Shown in pieces: positions 25,087-34,139 of a stretch of DNA of 64,000 nucleotides (positions within the stretch are counted from its first letter, which is position 1; each line of letters opens with the position of its first letter). Source of the stretch: SABI01 sp963678555 (GTDB lineage Bacteria > Spirochaetota > Spirochaetia > Sphaerochaetales > Sphaerochaetaceae); assembly GCA_963678555.2 (NCBI GenBank), contig OY782871.2, positions 558,001-622,000 of the forward strand, written 5' to 3'. The translations under genes and the position numbers were made by a program. Under the pieces are notes generated by a model. It worked only from the letters and a program-made list of their open reading frames with translations, had not been told where the DNA came from and did not search any database.

Positions 25087-26049
25087 ATGGACTTTATCAC
25101 AAAACTATTGGCTGTGACCATTGCAATGGGAACGAGCCTCACCTATGCCACTCTCGGAGAAATTTACACACAGAAAAGTGGAGTTCTCAACCTTGGTATG
25201 GAAGGGATCATGCTCATGGGTGCCCTGAGCGGCTTCGCAACAGCATTCTACACAGCGAACCTGGCCTTTGCCCTGGTGGTAGCGATCCTCACCGGCGGTC
25301 TATTCAGTCTCATCCACGCGTTCCTCTCTGTCACGATGAGAGCGAATCAGGTGGTGAGCGGACTTTCGATCACGCTGTTCGGCACAGGGCTCGCAAACTT
25401 CCTCGGTCAGAGACTCGGTCCCGAATCGAACAACTTCAACCTTGTCGGGATGAATCTCAGCAGCAAGTTCGACAATATCGCTATTCCGGGACTCGAATCG
25501 ATCCCGGTGCTGGGCGCGTTCTTCGATGTGAGCATCCTCACCTATGCACTGTACCTCATCATCCCCTTCAGCTGGTTCTTCATGTACAAGACACGCTTCG
25601 GTCTTGCCATCCGCGCAGTGGGAGAATCACCGAAAACAGCGACCGCCATGGGACTCAACGTGAGCGCGATACGCTACCTCTATACCATCATCGGCGGTAT
25701 GATGGCAGGTCTTGGCGGAGCCTGTCTCTCACTCTCTTTCACACCATCATGGAATGACGGTATGACGGGAGGAAAAGGATGGATCGTCATAGCTCTGGTC
25801 ATCTTCGCCGGGTGGAACCCGGGCAAGGCCGTGATCGGGACCCTCGTGTTCGGGGGAATCACCTCACTTCAGTTCAGTCTTCAGGCTGCCGGAGTCAAGA
25901 TGGTGATACCTACACAGTTCCTCGCTATCGCTCCCTATCTCATTACCTTCTTCACGCTCTCGGTGATGACTATTATGAACAGAAACCGCAAGGGGTCTTT
26001 TGCAGCGCCATCAGCTCTGGCAGTACCCTTCGCGATTGATGACAAATAA
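25087..26049 (+). CDS. ABC transporter permease 2 (Bmp/nucleoside system)
   Basis: A 320-residue YufQ-type permease; GEIYTQKSGVLNLGMEGIMLMGA and GESPKTATAMGLNV are family hallmarks. It begins 5 bp after permease 1 and ends the operon; a large hairpin follows at 26077-26115. Confidence 0.9.
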   Translation: MDFITKLLAVTIAMGTSLTYATLGEIYTQKSGVLNLGMEGIMLMGALSGFATAFYTANLAFALVVAILTGGLFSLIHAFLSVTMRANQVVSGLSITLFGTGLANFLGQRLGPESNNFNLVGMNLSSKFDNIAIPGLESIPVLGAFFDVSILTYALYLIIPFSWFFMYKTRFGLAIRAVGESPKTATAMGLNVSAIRYLYTIIGGMMAGLGGACLSLSFTPSWNDGMTGGKGWIVIALVIFAGWNPGKAVIGTLVFGGITSLQFSLQAAGVKMVIPTQFLAIAPYLITFFTLSVMTIMNRNRKGSFAAPSALAVPFAIDDK

Positions 26050-26076
26050 AGCACTGCAGGTGAGAACAGCCATTCA

Positions 26077-26115
26077 GGGCGGGATATTGGATACTTTACT
26101 TCCGATATCCTGCCC
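26077..26115 (+). repeat. Inverted repeat after the Bmp transporter operon
   Basis: Arms GGGCGGGATAT (26077-26087) and ATATCCTGCCC (26105-26115) pair over 11 bp with one G-T wobble and a 17-nt loop. There is no T-run after it, so it is either a Rho-type 3' end, an mRNA-protecting structure, or a protein site just upstream of the trkA promoter. Confidence 0.55.
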
Positions 26116-26123
26116 ATGGCACA

Positions 26124-26153
26124 TTGACAATATTTTTAACATACGCTTATGCT
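26124..26153 (+). promoter_or_regulatory. trkA promoter, predicted leaderless start
   Basis: A perfect TTGACA (26124-26129) with TATGCT (26148-26153) 18 bp downstream (or TTATGC at 17 bp). The start should fall at about 26160, only a few bases before the trkA ATG at 26163. No Shine-Dalgarno precedes that ATG. Confidence 0.55.
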
Positions 26154-26162
26154 TCTTATATT

Positions 26163-27584
26163 ATGTTAATTGTAATACTTGGCGCAGGGACCGTTGGAAT
26201 ACAGCTTGCAAGACAACTGATTGTAGAGAACAAAGACGTCGCCCTCATTGAGCATGACGCTGATAAGGCACAGGATACGGCAAGCATGCTTGACTGTATC
26301 GTTATCAACGATGAGGGAAACAACCTCGACAGCCTTCTGAAGGCAGGGATAGACAAGTCGGATGTGTTCGTCAGTGTGACCGCATCGGATGAGACGAACC
26401 TGATTGCCTGCGGTCTGGTTTCTGCGGAATTCCCACACGTCAAAACGATCGCGCGGGTCAGGAATATCGATTACTCACGTACGAAGATGATATCTCACTC
26501 GTTCCTCGGTATCGACCATGTCATCAACCCGGAGATCGAGGCGGCGAAGATCATCAGCTATGCGATCAGCCACGGGGCGAACAGCGAGATCATGCTCTTC
26601 GAGAATGCATCAATGCAGATGAGAGATCTTACGATAAAAAGCGGTTCGATATTCGTCAACAAGGATCTCAAGACGATTCGTCAGGAACAGGACTTCCCCT
26701 TCCTTGTTGCAGCCATCATGCGTAATGACAGTTTCATCATCCCCTCCGGTGATACCCGTATCCTCGAGGATGACCAGATATACTTCCTCTCCACCGCCGA
26801 AGACTTCGAGACCATTTTCAAGATGGAATTCAAGGAACGCAGAGAACTCAACAAGGTGCTCATCGTCGGAGGAGGGCATATCACGACCTACGTGGCCGAC
26901 CTTCTGCTGGGCATGGACGAGAGCCCCGGTGCGATGGAGGATCCGCTCCTGAGTGAGGGCGGAAAAAAAAAGAAGAAGGGGAAGGGGAAAGGGAAGAAGC
27001 AGATACACATCATCGAACGTGATCTGAAAACCTGTGATGAGCTGGCAAAACGGTATCCACAGGCGATGATCACCCATGCCGATATCACCGAGGACCACTT
27101 CCAGGAAGAAGAATATCTTGACGGTCAGGACCTGCTGGTGTGCGCTACGAACAATCAGGAACTGAACCTTATCACGAGTATCTACGCGAAGACAAAGGGA
27201 GTGAGGAAGGCCCTCGCACTGGTTAAGCGGAACAGCTACCGGACCATGGCAAGGAACCTTGACGTCGATATGACCGTCTGCCTGAATGACACGGTCGTCA
27301 ATACCATCCTGAAGCATATCAGAAATGAGAACATCAAGAACGTGCACGCTCTCCCCGGCGGCAGACTCGAGGTAATAGAGTTCCGTGTGAGTGCAGAGTC
27401 CTCTCTTCAGGGCAAGACCATCAGCAGGATTAAACTGCCTGCAAACTCCCTTATCATCTTCATCTCACGTGAAGGGCAGGACATCATTCCTACCGGAGAT
27501 ACGGTAGTGAGAGAGGAGGACCACCTTGTGATGATCCTCGAGAGAAAGTCGATCGCACGAATCGAAGCTCTGATCAGCGGGTAG
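26163..27584 (+). CDS. trkA: Trk potassium uptake regulatory subunit TrkA
   Basis: Cytoplasmic NAD-binding gating subunit of the TrkAH K+ channel; 473 residues in two TrkA_N/TrkA_C pairs. Rossmann motifs are VILGAGTVG at the N-terminus and VLIVGGGHI at 232-240. Between the second dinucleotide fold's first strand-helix and the rest is an insertion with a lysine/glycine run (residues 268-279, GKKKKKGKGKGKK) that is not usual for TrkA and could contact nucleic acid or lipid. The start is chosen because the protein must begin just before VILGAG. trkH follows after 5 bp. Confidence 0.92.
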   Translation: MLIVILGAGTVGIQLARQLIVENKDVALIEHDADKAQDTASMLDCIVINDEGNNLDSLLKAGIDKSDVFVSVTASDETNLIACGLVSAEFPHVKTIARVRNIDYSRTKMISHSFLGIDHVINPEIEAAKIISYAISHGANSEIMLFENASMQMRDLTIKSGSIFVNKDLKTIRQEQDFPFLVAAIMRNDSFIIPSGDTRILEDDQIYFLSTAEDFETIFKMEFKERRELNKVLIVGGGHITTYVADLLLGMDESPGAMEDPLLSEGGKKKKKGKGKGKKQIHIIERDLKTCDELAKRYPQAMITHADITEDHFQEEEYLDGQDLLVCATNNQELNLITSIYAKTKGVRKALALVKRNSYRTMARNLDVDMTVCLNDTVVNTILKHIRNENIKNVHALPGGRLEVIEFRVSAESSLQGKTISRIKLPANSLIIFISREGQDIIPTGDTVVREEDHLVMILERKSIARIEALISG

Positions 27585-27589
27585 CAGCG

Positions 27590-29047
27590 ATGAAGTTCAG
27601 TCTGATTATCAACGTTCTGACTATCCTGCTGCTTATCATAGCGGCATTCATGCTGATCCCGGCAGGAATCGCGCTATACCATGGAGAGATTGAAAGCCTG
27701 TGGGCATTCGTTACCCCCATCATCATACTGCTGCCTCTTGCTGCATTCAGCTTCTTCTCGACCAGGAAAAAGGAGGATAGGACACTCAGTCCCCGTGAAG
27801 GATTCCTCCTGGTCACCCTCGCCTGGGTCAGTGCCTCGGCCCTCGGAGCGTTCCCGTTTTATCTTTCGGGGGCGATACCCTCCTATACCGACGCCTATTT
27901 TGAGACCATGTCAGGCTTCACCACGACGGGAGCCTCCATTCTGACAGCGATCGAAGGCCTTCCCTACTCCATTCTCTTCTGGAGGAGCCTGACTCACTGG
28001 CTTGGCGGTATGGGTATCGTTGTCCTCACTGTCGCGGTGTTCCCGCTTCTCGGGATCGGGGGCATGCAGTTACTCAAGGCGGAAGCTCCCGGCCCTTCAG
28101 TCGATAAGATCACACCGAAGATCACTCAGACCGCGAAGATCCTCTGGCTTATCTACCTCGGGCTCACTGTCATCGAGACGCTGCTGCTGATGGCAGGAGG
28201 GATGAACCTCTTCGATTCCCTGACACACACCTTCGGTACCATGGCGACCGGAGGGTTCTCCGTGAAGAACGCGAGTGTCGGCCATTACGACTCTGCCTGG
28301 ATAGACTGGGTCATTACCACGTTCATGATTCTGGCAGGTATGAATTTCATCCTCTACTTCAAACTTCTGACAGGAAAGATCAAGGATCTCCTCGTTGATA
28401 CCGAGATGAAAGCGTACCTGGCAATATTCGCGTCAGCATCCATTGCCATCACCTTCTCTCTGATGAACAACGGTTTCTATCACAGCTTCAGTGAAGGCCT
28501 CAGATATGCGGCGTTCCAGGTGGCTTCGATACTGACCACCACAGGCTACGCAACGACTGATTTTGACCTGTGGCCGGCGTTTGCAAAGATCATCCTGTTT
28601 CTCATGATGTTCATCGGAGGCAGTGCCGGGTCGACCGGCGGAGGAATCAAAGTCGTCAGGATCGTCACGCTCTTCAAGCTGGCAGATCGCGAACTGAAAC
28701 GGTTCATTCACCCGCGTGGGGTATTTCACCTGCGACTGAACCGGCAGGTCCTCAGAAATGATATCATCAGTGTCATTACCGGGTTCGTCTTCCTGTACAT
28801 GGTAGCGCTTCTCACCACAACAGTTGTTGTAGCCTTCGGAGGCTATGATATACTCACCTCCTTTTCCACAGCACTGGTGACGGTAGGCAACATCGGACCG
28901 GGTTTCAGCAGAGTAGGACCTACTATGAACTACGCATTCTTTCAGGGTTGGATCAAATGGTTCCTCAGCTTTGCCATGCTTCTCGGGAGACTTGAGATCT
29001 ACACAGTCCTTGTGGTACTGACTCCCTGGTTCTGGAAGAAGAACTGA
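27590..29047 (+). CDS. trkH: Trk potassium channel subunit TrkH
   Basis: A 485-residue integral membrane K+ translocation subunit with four repeated pore motifs, e.g. TTGASI near residue 110, TMATGGFSV near 220, TTTGYATTDF near 320, and TVGNIGPGFS near 430. SHWLGGMGIVVL and GGSAGSTGGGIKV are family hallmarks. It is directly downstream of trkA; no terminator is visible before the convergent gene. Confidence 0.93.
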   Translation: MKFSLIINVLTILLLIIAAFMLIPAGIALYHGEIESLWAFVTPIIILLPLAAFSFFSTRKKEDRTLSPREGFLLVTLAWVSASALGAFPFYLSGAIPSYTDAYFETMSGFTTTGASILTAIEGLPYSILFWRSLTHWLGGMGIVVLTVAVFPLLGIGGMQLLKAEAPGPSVDKITPKITQTAKILWLIYLGLTVIETLLLMAGGMNLFDSLTHTFGTMATGGFSVKNASVGHYDSAWIDWVITTFMILAGMNFILYFKLLTGKIKDLLVDTEMKAYLAIFASASIAITFSLMNNGFYHSFSEGLRYAAFQVASILTTTGYATTDFDLWPAFAKIILFLMMFIGGSAGSTGGGIKVVRIVTLFKLADRELKRFIHPRGVFHLRLNRQVLRNDIISVITGFVFLYMVALLTTTVVVAFGGYDILTSFSTALVTVGNIGPGFSRVGPTMNYAFFQGWIKWFLSFAMLLGRLEIYTVLVVLTPWFWKKN

Positions 29048-29073
29048 ACCGCCTCTGATCAGAACGTCATGCC

Positions 29074-29946
29074 TCAGGTGATCTTGTTGTGAAAGTAATA
29101 CCTCACCTTCTTCACACTCATCGTTATCACGATGAATGTGCACAGGAGAAGTGAGATGACGAAGAGACTGAAGGACCAGGACAGGAGGCTCTCACTCTCT
29201 TTCCATCTCAGTGCAAAGAAATCGCCTGCGACGGTACTTACCGATGCCGAAAGAAGAAGCATCAGAATCATCTCAGTGATCGAGGGATGTCCTTTCACAT
29301 ACCGGATGAAGGTCACACTCAGTGAGATAATCACCACAGAGACAACCGGGACTCCCACAGGAAAGAACCAGGTGAGAGTCCGATGCGTGAACAGGTCGAA
29401 CAGGGCAAGAGAGCCAAGGAGTACCGTGACACTTGTGATGATACGGAGTACCAGAGGGAACCTTCGGTACAGCATGAATACTCCGAAGGTATAGAGCAGG
29501 ACTATGCCGGTGAACGGATAGGCGACCCAGCTGAAATAGAGGTCGTGGGAGTCGGCAACAATCAAAGTAAGGATGGTGAACAGAGCATACCAGGAGGCTA
29601 TGTTCGTGTATTTCAGGGTGGAGAACAGAAGGACAAGCAGGAATGATGTACCGGTGAGGATATAGGCCGCCGGACGCCAGAACATCAGAACAGAGCCGAA
29701 GGCTGCTCCGGTGATGATGAGAGTGAGGATGGCGATGGACGCAAAGGTGAGGACCAGTTCCGTGATACCCTTCCTGTACTTGTCAAGGCGGAGAGGTTTT
29801 CTGAGCGTCCCTGAGGAAGGAGAAGGGAACAGGCCCTCTTCTCTCACCCCGATAATCTCTTTCGGTGCAATGACCTTCCTGCCGCACAGAGGACACTGCT
29901 GTGTCCCGGGGGCAAGTTCTACACCGCATTCGACGCAATATGCCAT
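29074..29946 (-). CDS. Zinc-ribbon membrane protein (DUF6320-like)
   Basis: A 290-residue protein with an N-terminal zinc ribbon (C4-x2-C7...C18-x2-C21), a 45-residue linker and about eight transmembrane segments. I associate this layout with DUF6320, a family of unknown function, from memory. It is 8 bp downstream of an acyltransferase-like gene on the same strand and faces a divergent MarR-SDR pair, so it probably belongs to that cassette. A membrane partner or exporter for the acyltransferase product is an inference. Confidence 0.7.
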   Translation of the reverse strand: MAYCVECGVELAPGTQQCPLCGRKVIAPKEIIGVREEGLFPSPSSGTLRKPLRLDKYRKGITELVLTFASIAILTLIITGAAFGSVLMFWRPAAYILTGTSFLLVLLFSTLKYTNIASWYALFTILTLIVADSHDLYFSWVAYPFTGIVLLYTFGVFMLYRRFPLVLRIITSVTVLLGSLALFDLFTHRTLTWFFPVGVPVVSVVIISLSVTFIRYVKGHPSITEMILMLLLSASVSTVAGDFFALRWKESESLLSWSFSLFVISLLLCTFIVITMSVKKVRYYFHNKIT

Positions 29947-29954
29947 ACTACCTC

Positions 29955-31241
29955 CTACCCATTGGAATCAACGGACACCTTCAGTCCTCTTGCCACCAGA
30001 TTTCTCAACAGAATTTTCTCAAACTCTCTGTTTTCGGCAAGGATCGAAGTGATATTCAATACGAGTTGCCCTTCGGCACTGATGACAGCAAGAGCAAACT
30101 TGTTCTTCTGACTTGGAGATAGGGAGAAGTCGATCCTGCTGACCTCCTCCTTCATACCTTCGGGAAGCGTCACATTGCCGATATTACTGATCACCGACGA
30201 ATAGATTGAGTCTCCGTAGGAATCACTGAGAAGTTTCATGAGCGGACGCTTGAGGATGTTCGGTGCATACCTGATAAGGGGGATCCTCCGCCCCGCAACG
30301 TTTCGGGAGATCTGGAGAGAAAGGGACTTCTCGTTCACTTTACCCCTCAGCTGATGATAGACACTCTTGACGATCTCATCGAAACGGTATGTACCGAGAT
30401 TCGTATCAAGACCGACCACAACGAAGAGGGTGAAGTTTCTCAACGACTTCGAACCGTATATCTTCCGTATGTTGACCGGGACACTCAGACGCACCGGCTT
30501 CCACCGTCTCTCATTCGGGACCGTGACCTTCTGCAGTTCCTGCAGAGCGGAAAGCACCTCACATACAAGGTACTCAGTAATGGTAAGAGACCATCTCTTC
30601 GCCTCTGTCTTGACCTGATCCACCTGCATCACGGCACTGATGATACCATGGTCATCACGGTAAGGCGCCCCTTTCGGGGTATAGTGGAACGCACGGCTCT
30701 CAAGATCAAACACTGACTTCATCGGCCGGTAAATCTTCGCAAAGGAATCCTCGGTCTCCTGAGGATCCACCGGGTCACCAGGGAGAAGCACCTGGGGATC
30801 GGAGTCCACCACATGACCTCTTCTCCTCAGGTATTCCGCCACAAGGGATTTCAGGAAGGTGATAGCGCCGGTGCCGTCTGTCAGCGCATGAAAGTATTCG
30901 ACAGCTATCCTGTGCCCGGTGTAGAACACCTTGAACATATACCCGTTAGCTCCCTTCCTGAGATCAAGATGTCCACAGGGGGCAGACACCTCCTCATAGA
31001 CCTCCAGAGGACGTTCGTTCGGCATCAGATAGTACCAGAAGAATCCGCTGTGGACCCTGTGGGAGAAGTACGGGAAACGGGGCATGAGAGCATTCAGAGC
31101 CTCAAGGAGCAGATCCTTCTCAACGGGTACGTGCAGATTCATGGAGAGACGGAAGACATGGGTATTGAACCGTGCCACTGTCGGGGGGTAGATGATAGCC
31201 GAGGTGTCGAGTGCTATAGGTTCGCTTCCTTCTTGATGCAT
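29955..31241 (-). CDS. Condensation-domain-like acyltransferase (HxxxDG superfamily)
   Basis: A 428-residue soluble protein of the NRPS-condensation/WS-DGAT/PapA superfamily: H118-A-L-T-D122-G123 is the catalytic HxxxDG, and the C-terminal KNKFALAVISAEGQLVLNITS... segment fits the second half of the fold. Such enzymes transfer an acyl group to an alcohol or amine. No carrier protein or NRPS module is nearby, so a free-standing alcohol or lipid acyltransferase is likelier than peptide synthesis. Divergent from marR; the shared 112-bp gap contains the MarR operator. Confidence 0.75.
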   Translation of the reverse strand: MHQEGSEPIALDTSAIIYPPTVARFNTHVFRLSMNLHVPVEKDLLLEALNALMPRFPYFSHRVHSGFFWYYLMPNERPLEVYEEVSAPCGHLDLRKGANGYMFKVFYTGHRIAVEYFHALTDGTGAITFLKSLVAEYLRRRGHVVDSDPQVLLPGDPVDPQETEDSFAKIYRPMKSVFDLESRAFHYTPKGAPYRDDHGIISAVMQVDQVKTEAKRWSLTITEYLVCEVLSALQELQKVTVPNERRWKPVRLSVPVNIRKIYGSKSLRNFTLFVVVGLDTNLGTYRFDEIVKSVYHQLRGKVNEKSLSLQISRNVAGRRIPLIRYAPNILKRPLMKLLSDSYGDSIYSSVISNIGNVTLPEGMKEEVSRIDFSLSPSQKNKFALAVISAEGQLVLNITSILAENREFEKILLRNLVARGLKVSVDSNG

Positions 31242-31283
31242 ACCTTCAGCTTAGTGAAAAGCTGTACAAAGCGCAATGAATAG

Positions 31284-31311
31284 TTGACACGAATACCACA
31301 TAGTATATAAT
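31284..31311 (+). promoter_or_regulatory. marR-SDR promoter
   Basis: Perfect consensus TTGACA (31284-31289) and TATAAT (31306-31311) with 16 bp between. The predicted start falls inside the 29-bp operator palindrome that begins at 31311. The marR ATG at 31354 has GGAGG upstream. Confidence 0.75.
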
Positions 31312-31339
31312 TAGAATAGCTAATGATTAGCTATTCTAA
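31311..31339. promoter_or_regulatory. Perfect 14+1+14 bp palindrome, probable MarR operator
   Basis: Left arm TTAGAATAGCTAAT (31311-31324), one central G (31325), and its exact reverse complement (31326-31339). It overlaps the marR transcription start region and lies between two divergent units. Perfect symmetry over 28 bases next to a MarR gene strongly suggests autoregulation and control of the divergent acyltransferase pair. Confidence 0.75.
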
Positions 31340-31353
31340 CTTATGGAGGCTGT

Positions 31354-31779
31354 ATGGATTCCTACCTTCGGTTTCAGGCGATTCTCACACGGCTCAGCGG
31401 AACGCCCTTCACCGCAAAGCTCGGAGAGTACTATCGCGGTGAGACCGCGGTCCTCAGAGCCATCGAGGCTCTGATCAGTGCAACGGGTACCGCACACCCT
31501 TCGACCCTTGCGACCTACCTTCAGATCTCACGGCCGAGTGTCACCAGCGCACTTTCCTCACTGGAGAGGAAGGGTCATATCATCCGCTCGATCGGAGCAG
31601 GTGACCGCCGCCGGATAGAAGTATCACCTACGGAAAAAGGAAGGCAGAGGTTGAAAGAGAATGCAGATGAGGTCGATCAGTGGTGCACAATGATGCTCCG
31701 TTCCATGGGAGATCATCGTTTCCACACGTTCCTATCGATCATCGAGGAGGGACTCGACATTATGGACATACGGGGGTGA
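31354..31779 (+). CDS. MarR-family transcriptional regulator
   Basis: A 141-residue winged-helix regulator; the recognition helix region is HPSTLATYLQISRPSVTSALSSLERKGHIIRSIGAGDRRRIEVSPTEKG, with the wing DRRRIEVSPT characteristic of MarR. SD GGAGG precedes the ATG. It ends just before the SDR gene (no gap), so both are cotranscribed. Confidence 0.88.
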   Translation: MDSYLRFQAILTRLSGTPFTAKLGEYYRGETAVLRAIEALISATGTAHPSTLATYLQISRPSVTSALSSLERKGHIIRSIGAGDRRRIEVSPTEKGRQRLKENADEVDQWCTMMLRSMGDHRFHTFLSIIEEGLDIMDIRG

Positions 31780-32796
31780 ATGATGAAGGTTCTGGTTACC
31801 GGGGCTACCGGACACATGGGAACGGTTCTGATCAAGGCACTGCAGAGGCGGGGCGACAGCGTCACCGCGTTCGTCCTCCCCCGCGAGGACATTTCCATGA
31901 TCGCTCCCTACTGTGACCGTATCCTATACGGAGATGTCAGGGACCAGGATTCCGTCACCATTGCCTGCAAGGGGATCGAGGTGGTGTTTCACACCGCCGG
32001 CATTATCGACCTCAGCGGAACGGCAAAGGGACGGGCAAAGATGCGGGAGATCAACGTGGATGGCGTCAGGCATGTGCTGGAGGCGGTGAAGAGGGAACAG
32101 GTCAGTCGGCTGGTCTATATAAGCAGTGTCCACGCCTTGCCGGAAAAACCTCGGGGAGAGGTCATACGGGAAAGCCGAGTGTTCGATACCAGAGGCATCC
32201 GCGGAGCCTATGCAAAGAGCAAGGCAGAGGGGACCCGCTACGTTCTCGAAGCGGTTAAGACAGGCTGCGATGCCGTTATCATCCACCCCTCGGGTATCAT
32301 CGGTCCTGATGACTATCAGATGGGCCATATCGCCTCGATGATCATGCGCTACCTGCAGGGAGCTCTCTCCTGTTTCACCTCCGGTGGCTATAATTTCGTC
32401 GATGTGAGGGACGTAGCGGAGGGAATCCTCAATGCGCAGGAATTCGGCCGCAGCGGAGAATCCTATATCCTTGCCGGAGAGTACCACTCGGTAGCGGAGC
32501 TGTTCAGCCTGATGAAGGAACTCAGCGGCCGTCCTAGACACCTCACCTGGATTCCCAGATGGCTTGCCCTGGCAGTGAGTCCCTTTGCACTCCTCCATTA
32601 CCGGCTCTGGCACATCAAACCTCTGTTCTCCCCCTATGCACTCATCACGCTTGCAAGCAACAGCAACTTCAGCAGTGAAAAAGCGGTGAATGAGCTCCAC
32701 TACCGCACGAGGAGCTTTCACCAGAGTATCGAAGACACGCTCGCCTGGTGCCGGTCGGTCATGAAGAGACCTCACAGCAGAAAAAGCCGTTCATAG
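31780..32796 (+). CDS. NAD(P)-dependent epimerase/reductase, extended SDR
   Basis: A 338-residue extended short-chain dehydrogenase. It shows VTGATGHMG (NAD(P) loop), the catalytic set S (YISSVHALPE) and YAKSK (Y-x3-K), and resembles dihydroflavonol reductase/hopanoid-associated epimerase-like enzymes. The stretch RHLTWIPRWLALAVSPFALLHYRLW suggests membrane association. ATG follows the marR stop at once; the second ATG (31783) is better spaced from GGGGG. It may reduce or epimerise the substrate that the divergent acyltransferase modifies (inference). Confidence 0.8.
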   Translation: MMKVLVTGATGHMGTVLIKALQRRGDSVTAFVLPREDISMIAPYCDRILYGDVRDQDSVTIACKGIEVVFHTAGIIDLSGTAKGRAKMREINVDGVRHVLEAVKREQVSRLVYISSVHALPEKPRGEVIRESRVFDTRGIRGAYAKSKAEGTRYVLEAVKTGCDAVIIHPSGIIGPDDYQMGHIASMIMRYLQGALSCFTSGGYNFVDVRDVAEGILNAQEFGRSGESYILAGEYHSVAELFSLMKELSGRPRHLTWIPRWLALAVSPFALLHYRLWHIKPLFSPYALITLASNSNFSSEKAVNELHYRTRSFHQSIEDTLAWCRSVMKRPHSRKSRS

Positions 32797-32836
32797 AAGC
32801 CGGTGCTGCCAGATCACGATACAGCGTACTGAGCAT

Positions 32837-32872
32837 AAAAAACCCCTGCAACAGGTATCGACCCGGCAGGGG
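32837..32872 (-). terminator. Rho-independent terminator of trpB
   Basis: On the minus strand CCCCTGC and GCAGGGG (32866-32872 and 32843-32849) form a stem with a 16-nt loop, followed by six Ts (32837-32842). It lies 22 bp beyond the trpB stop. Confidence 0.85.
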
Positions 32873-32894
32873 AATCATTCATGAACAGGATACT

Positions 32895-34139
32895 CTAGAA
32901 CAGCATCTTCTGAGTCTCATACTCTTCAAGAGGATAATGGGCAAGAACGTAATCCATATCCTTGTCTCCACGGCCTGAAAGGTTGATCAGAATTGTATCA
33001 TCCTTACTTCTCTGACCGGCTGTCTTGATAGCATAGGCCAGGGCGTGTGCGCTCTCAAGGGCGGGGATGATACCTTCAAGGCGGGACAGGTCATAGAATG
33101 CGACCAGTGCCTCACGGTCACTTGCCTTGACGTACTTGACCCGTTCTATGTCCTTGAGGTGACAGTGCTGGGGGCCGACCCCCGGGTAGTCAAGTCCACT
33201 CGCTATCGAGTAGACCGGCAGCGGTTCACCCGCATCATCCTGAAGGAGATAGCACTCGAACCCGTGTATCGTTCCCTTTCTTCCATAGGTGATCGTCGCG
33301 GCATGGTCTCCTGTGGCACTTGAGCGACCGCCGGGCTCCACACCGTAGATCTCGACCTCCGGGTCATCAAGGAATCCGCTGAACAGTCCGATCGCATTGG
33401 AACCTCCTCCGACACAGGCCATCAGCGTATCGGGAAGCGCTCCTGTCATGGAAAGGAACTGTTCTCTCGCCTCCCGTCCGACAATACTCTGGAAGTCTCT
33501 GACCATCATCGGGAAGGGATGAGGGCCGACAACCGACCCTATGGCGTACATGGTGGTGACAGGGTCCTGCAGATAGGCGACGAAGGCGGCATCAACCGCA
33601 TCCTTGAGCGTGTGAGTTCCCTGATTGACGGGAATGACACGTGCTCCAAGCACCTTCATCCTGTGTACATTCGGAGCCTGTTTCTCGACATCAATCGAAC
33701 CCATGTAGATATCACATTCGAGACCGACAAGCGCTGCAGCGGTTGCCAGTGCAACGCCGTGCTGTCCGGCACCGGTTTCAGCTATCACCTTCTTCTTTCC
33801 CATTTTCTTCGCAAGGAGAACCTCTCCAAGACAGTGATTTATCTTGTGAGCTCCGGTGTGATTGAGGTCCTCCCTCTTCAGATAGATCTGAGCACCACCG
33901 AGGGCCTCGGAAAGACGCCTTGCATGATACACCGGAGATGGACGCCCCGTGTAGGTCTGCTGCAGTCTCGTGAGTTCACTGATGAAGTCACTGTTCTCCT
34001 TGATCTCCATGTAATTGGCCGTGATATCATTCATGATGGCGACCAGATCGGGAGGAAGAACCATCCCACCGTATTCTCCGAAATACCCCTTTTCATCGGG
34101 CATCTGCATATTCAATCCGCCGGTTGCTGCTTTACTCAT
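32895..34139 (-). CDS. trpB: Tryptophan synthase beta chain
   Basis: PLP enzyme that joins indole and serine; 414 residues with HTGAHKIN (PLP lysine), ETGAGQHG, GGGSNAIG and the C-terminal SGRGDKD. All catalytic motifs are present and the sequence is the TrpB1 type that normally pairs with TrpA. No trpA or other trp gene is in the window; instead trpR precedes it with an 8-bp overlap. This pattern (trpR-trpB) suggests indole salvage, as seen in chlamydiae, unless trpA is elsewhere. Confidence 0.93.
   Translation of the reverse strand: MSKAATGGLNMQMPDEKGYFGEYGGMVLPPDLVAIMNDITANYMEIKENSDFISELTRLQQTYTGRPSPVYHARRLSEALGGAQIYLKREDLNHTGAHKINHCLGEVLLAKKMGKKKVIAETGAGQHGVALATAAALVGLECDIYMGSIDVEKQAPNVHRMKVLGARVIPVNQGTHTLKDAVDAAFVAYLQDPVTTMYAIGSVVGPHPFPMMVRDFQSIVGREAREQFLSMTGALPDTLMACVGGGSNAIGLFSGFLDDPEVEIYGVEPGGRSSATGDHAATITYGRKGTIHGFECYLLQDDAGEPLPVYSIASGLDYPGVGPQHCHLKDIERVKYVKASDREALVAFYDLSRLEGIIPALESAHALAYAIKTAGQRSKDDTILINLSGRGDKDMDYVLAHYPLEEYETQKMLF

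Noticed and set aside
32817..32836. Plus-strand terminator for the SDR gene using the trpB hairpin
   Set aside because: The hairpin has its T-run only on the minus strand; on the plus strand no T-run follows.
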